From positions 1-63,659 of the forward strand of contig NZ_QTQP01000042.1 of NCBI RefSeq assembly GCF_003854275.1: DNA of 63,659 nt. The letters are read 5' to 3'. Below the pieces are notes generated by a model, which saw only the letters and a list, made by a program, of their open reading frames with translations, was not told where the DNA came from and ran no database searches. The position numbers and the translations under genes were made by a program. Positions 61,531-63,659 of the stretch are shown piece by piece. Numbering within the stretch: position 1 is the stretch's first letter; every line of letters starts with the position of its first letter. The DNA comes from Burkholderia sp. Bp8963 (GTDB lineage Bacteria; Pseudomonadota; Gammaproteobacteria; Burkholderiales; Burkholderiaceae).

Positions 61531-61572
61531 CCGGCGTCGGGTGGTGCAGGCGGCTCAGGTGCCTCAGGTGGT

Positions 61573-62187
61573 TCAAGCAGGAAGCGGCGGAACGATCGGC
61601 GCTTGCGGCGGCGGCACGATGTGGCGCAGCAGCGCCTCGATGTCGGCGTCGGCCGGCGCGGTGTTGTCGAACATCACGAGGCCTTCGCATTCGTTGCCGG
61701 TCGGCACGAAGCGGCGCTGCCGGTATTCGTCCCAGTGCGTGAGCTTGTACGCGTCGTTCGGGTTGCCGCGCGTGACGATCCGCTGGTGTGCGACGTGTTC
61801 CGACGTGTGGACCCAGACGACCGTCAGCGTGACGTCGGGTGCGATGCCGAGCCACGCGCGGTCGAAGATGCGCCGGTCGCGCACTTCGCGCGACAGCGGT
61901 CCGACGACGATCGCGCTGATGCCGAGCGCGAGGTTTTCGCGCGCGGTGTCGAGCAGGCCTTGATATTCGGGATCGCGCAGGTGCTTCAGGTAGAGCGGGC
62001 TGTCGCGGTCGTTCGGATCCTGGGTGAGGGCGCCCATCGCGGCCGAACTGTAGCGGCCGTACAGCGTGTCCTTGTCGAGCAGGCAGAAGGCCTCGCCGGT
62101 GGCACGCATCAGCGGCCCGATGAGCCGCTTCGCGAGCGTGGTCTTGCCGGTACCGGCGTGGCCGCAGAAAAACACCAGATGCGTCAC
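61573..62187 (-). CDS. P-loop kinase/AAA-family ATPase, unknown substrate
   Basis: A 204-residue protein with Walker A GHAGTGKTT near the N-terminus and an overall look of the AAA_33/zeta-like kinase group (small-molecule or nucleotide kinases). The GTG start at 62187 has GGAGGG nine bp upstream and overlaps the TGA of the upstream cydX-like gene (GTGA), so the two are translationally coupled. The C-terminus is proline-rich. Partner or substrate unknown. Confidence 0.78.
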   Translation of the reverse strand: MTHLVFFCGHAGTGKTTLAKRLIGPLMRATGEAFCLLDKDTLYGRYSSAAMGALTQDPNDRDSPLYLKHLRDPEYQGLLDTARENLALGISAIVVGPLSREVRDRRIFDRAWLGIAPDVTLTVVWVHTSEHVAHQRIVTRGNPNDAYKLTHWDEYRQRRFVPTGNECEGLVMFDNTAPADADIEALLRHIVPPPQAPIVPPLPA

Positions 62188-62330
62188 GAACGCGTACCCT
62201 CCGATCTCGCCCGGTGTGCGTCGTCGCGCTTCGCGTCGAGCGGGAAGACTTCCGCCTCCAGCCACATCGCGTTGATGATGCCGAAACCGAGCGCAACGCC
62301 GATGCCGAGTATCCACGAGAAATACCACAT
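62184..62330 (-). CDS. cydX: CydX/YbgT-like small membrane subunit of cytochrome bd oxidase
   Basis: A 48-residue protein beginning MWYFSWILGIGVALGFGIIN and continuing AMWLEAE, which closely follows the CydX signature (MWYF-x-WILG ... GI(I)NA-x-W-L-E) of a single-helix subunit that stabilises the bd-type quinol oxidase haems. AAGGAGAC lies just upstream of the ATG at 62330. Its stop overlaps the start of the P-loop kinase. No cydA or cydB gene is in the window; upstream is only the divergent corA, so it looks detached from its usual operon. The C-terminal 20 residues are charged and longer than in E. coli. Confidence 0.85.
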   Translation of the reverse strand: MWYFSWILGIGVALGFGIINAMWLEAEVFPLDAKRDDAHRARSEGTRS

Positions 62331-62535
62331 AGGTCTGTCTCCTTGACGATGAGGCCGTGACGATCATGCCGCGCGGACGGGCCGCGGGCGGGCGTGGGCA
62401 AGCATGTGTCGCAGCGTGCTGCGGCGCACGCAATCCGATCATGACCAATATCGGCGTGGCGCGCAAGCCGGGGCGGGGCGGGGCCGGACCTGCGACAAAC
62501 CGGTAAACTGGCGGATGAATCCGCAACATCGCAAC

Positions 62536-63525
62536 ATGACGGACACCATGCTGATCAACTGCGCTGCATACCAGGACGGCCGCAAGCTGGCCGATATCGA
62601 CATCGACGCCATCAGCGACTACGTATCGAAGCCCGAGTGCTTCGTGTGGGTCGCGCTGAAGGACCCGACGCCGGACGAGCTCGAGCTGATGGGCGACGAG
62701 TTCGGCTTGCACGAGCTCGCGCTCGAGGACGCGTGCAAGGGGCACCAGCGCCCGAAGATCGAGGAGTACGGCGACTCGCTGTTCGCGGTGCTGCACACGG
62801 TCGAACTCGACGGGGAAGGCGAATTCAAGGTCGGCGAACTGAACGTGTTCGTCGGCCCGAACTATGTGCTGTCGGTGCGCAATCACACCGAGCAGGATTT
62901 CCGCGCGGTGCGCGCGCGCTGCGAACGCGAGCCGCATCTGCTGCAGGAGGGCTCGGCGTTCGTGTTCTATGCGCTGATGGACCAGGTCGTCGACCGCTAT
63001 TTCCCGACGCTCGAAGCACTCGGCGCGGAGCTCGAGGAACTCGAGGACCGCATCTTCGTGAAGGCGACGCCCGCGGCATCGCGCGCGATCATCGAGGATC
63101 TGTATTCGCTGAAGCGCCGGCTCGTGCTGCTGCACCAGCACACGGCGCCGCTCGTCGAACCGCTCGCGAAGCTGACGGGCGGACGCATTCCGCAGGTCTG
63201 CAGCGGGATGGAGCATTACTTCCGTGACGTGTACGACCACCTGCAGCGGATCGTGAAGACGATCGAGGGGCGGCGCGAGATGGTCGTGACTGCGATCCAG
63301 GTCAATCTCGGGATGATCTCGCTCGCGGAGAGCGAGGTGACCAAGCGCCTCGGGTCGTTCGCCGCGTTGTTCGCGATTCCGACGATGATCGCCGGCATCT
63401 ACGGGATGAACTTCGCGAACATGCCCGAGCTGCACCTGAAGTACGGCTTCTACGGCTGTCTCGGCGTGATGCTCGTGGCCGACGTCGCGCTGTGGTGGCG
63501 CTTCAGGCGGGCAGGGTGGCTGTAG
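62536..63525 (+). CDS. corA: CorA-family magnesium/cobalt transporter
   Basis: A protein of about 329 residues with a large cytoplasmic N-terminal domain, two C-terminal TM helices and the signature YGMNF between them (IYGMNFANMPELHLKYGF). It forms a pentameric Mg2+ channel. Start is uncertain: ATG 62536 (MTDTMLINCAAY) is used, but ATG 62548 and 62515 are possible, as none has a strong ribosome-binding site. Divergent from the cydX-kinase pair. Confidence 0.92.
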   Translation: MTDTMLINCAAYQDGRKLADIDIDAISDYVSKPECFVWVALKDPTPDELELMGDEFGLHELALEDACKGHQRPKIEEYGDSLFAVLHTVELDGEGEFKVGELNVFVGPNYVLSVRNHTEQDFRAVRARCEREPHLLQEGSAFVFYALMDQVVDRYFPTLEALGAELEELEDRIFVKATPAASRAIIEDLYSLKRRLVLLHQHTAPLVEPLAKLTGGRIPQVCSGMEHYFRDVYDHLQRIVKTIEGRREMVVTAIQVNLGMISLAESEVTKRLGSFAALFAIPTMIAGIYGMNFANMPELHLKYGFYGCLGVMLVADVALWWRFRRAGWL

Positions 63526-63618
63526 CCGGCGCCTAGATGCTATGTGGGAGGGCAGTGACAGAAGCCCGACTGGAGTAAAACGGAGTTGCACACTCGTTTT
63601 CTCCGAAGGAGCACGCAT

Positions 63619-63659
63619 ATGAATACGCCTGACACAGCCCTCCGTGGACAGGATACGAC
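63619..63659 (+). CDS. 5' end of an unidentified gene
   Basis: The ATG at 63619, preceded by GAAGGAG, opens a frame reading MNTPDTALRGQDT to the window edge. Only 13 codons are seen, so the product cannot be identified. It lies about 95 bp after corA on the same strand. Confidence 0.5.
   Translation, partial: MNTPDTALRGQDT

Overview
The window is GC-rich, densely coded bacterial DNA with a strong third-position G/C bias. Gene content and order (phaA-phaB-phaR-rimO, the kgu/ptxS cluster, a FisR-type sulfur locus, many LysR regulators) point to a Burkholderiales chromosome, most likely a Burkholderia of the cepacia complex. I see no rRNA, tRNA, CRISPR array, prophage or insertion sequence, so most of it reads as core chromosome. 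The organism call is inference from families and composition; no search was run.

Layout. 1-3.3 kb: end of the polyhydroxybutyrate cluster (phaA 3' end, phaB, phaR), then rimO and a tightly coupled sugar kinase. 4.3-11 kb: exported proteins, metC, serB, a LysR/oxidoreductase pair and a probable PliI-type lysozyme inhibitor. 11-17 kb: a FetAB-like ABC pair, an AsmA-family protein with a coding tandem repeat, and the ABC-F ATPase ybiT. 17-25 kb: a giant indolepyruvate ferredoxin oxidoreductase divergent from a LysR gene, an aldehyde dehydrogenase and a nitronate monooxygenase. 25-30.4 kb: an OmpW porin, a DUF1289 protein and a complete polyamine ABC transporter (potFGHI type).

30.5-35.6 kb is a sulfide/persulfide oxidation locus. 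A TauE-like exporter, a DUF442-SQR fusion and a persulfide dioxygenase are transcribed leftward from a probable sigma-54 promoter. A divergent FisR-type activator carries three cysteines spaced as in a described sulfane-sulfur sensor. 36-43.9 kb: a MerR regulator and a tripartite RND efflux system with a divergent TetR regulator. 43.9-47.8 kb: a ClC channel with CBS domains, a YeiH-family transporter and a LysR gene.

47.9-53.6 kb is a 2-ketogluconate utilisation cluster (kguE-kguK-kguT-kguD-ptxS) headed by an 18-bp perfect palindrome resembling the PtxS operator. Two copies of a 65-bp interspersed repeat, plus a partial third, lie in its gaps. 53.6-60 kb: a YhfC-family membrane protein, small conserved proteins, an Lrp/AsnC regulator, and a two-component system downstream of a lipoprotein and a membrane protein. 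60.3-63.7 kb: a saccharopine-dehydrogenase-like enzyme, a P-loop kinase translationally coupled to a 48-residue CydX-like gene, corA, and the start of another gene.

The most interesting signals are the FisR circuit with its candidate enhancer and promoter, the kgu-locus repeat family, the apparently orphan cydX-kinase operon, and in-frame tandem repeats in the RND pump and the AsmA protein.
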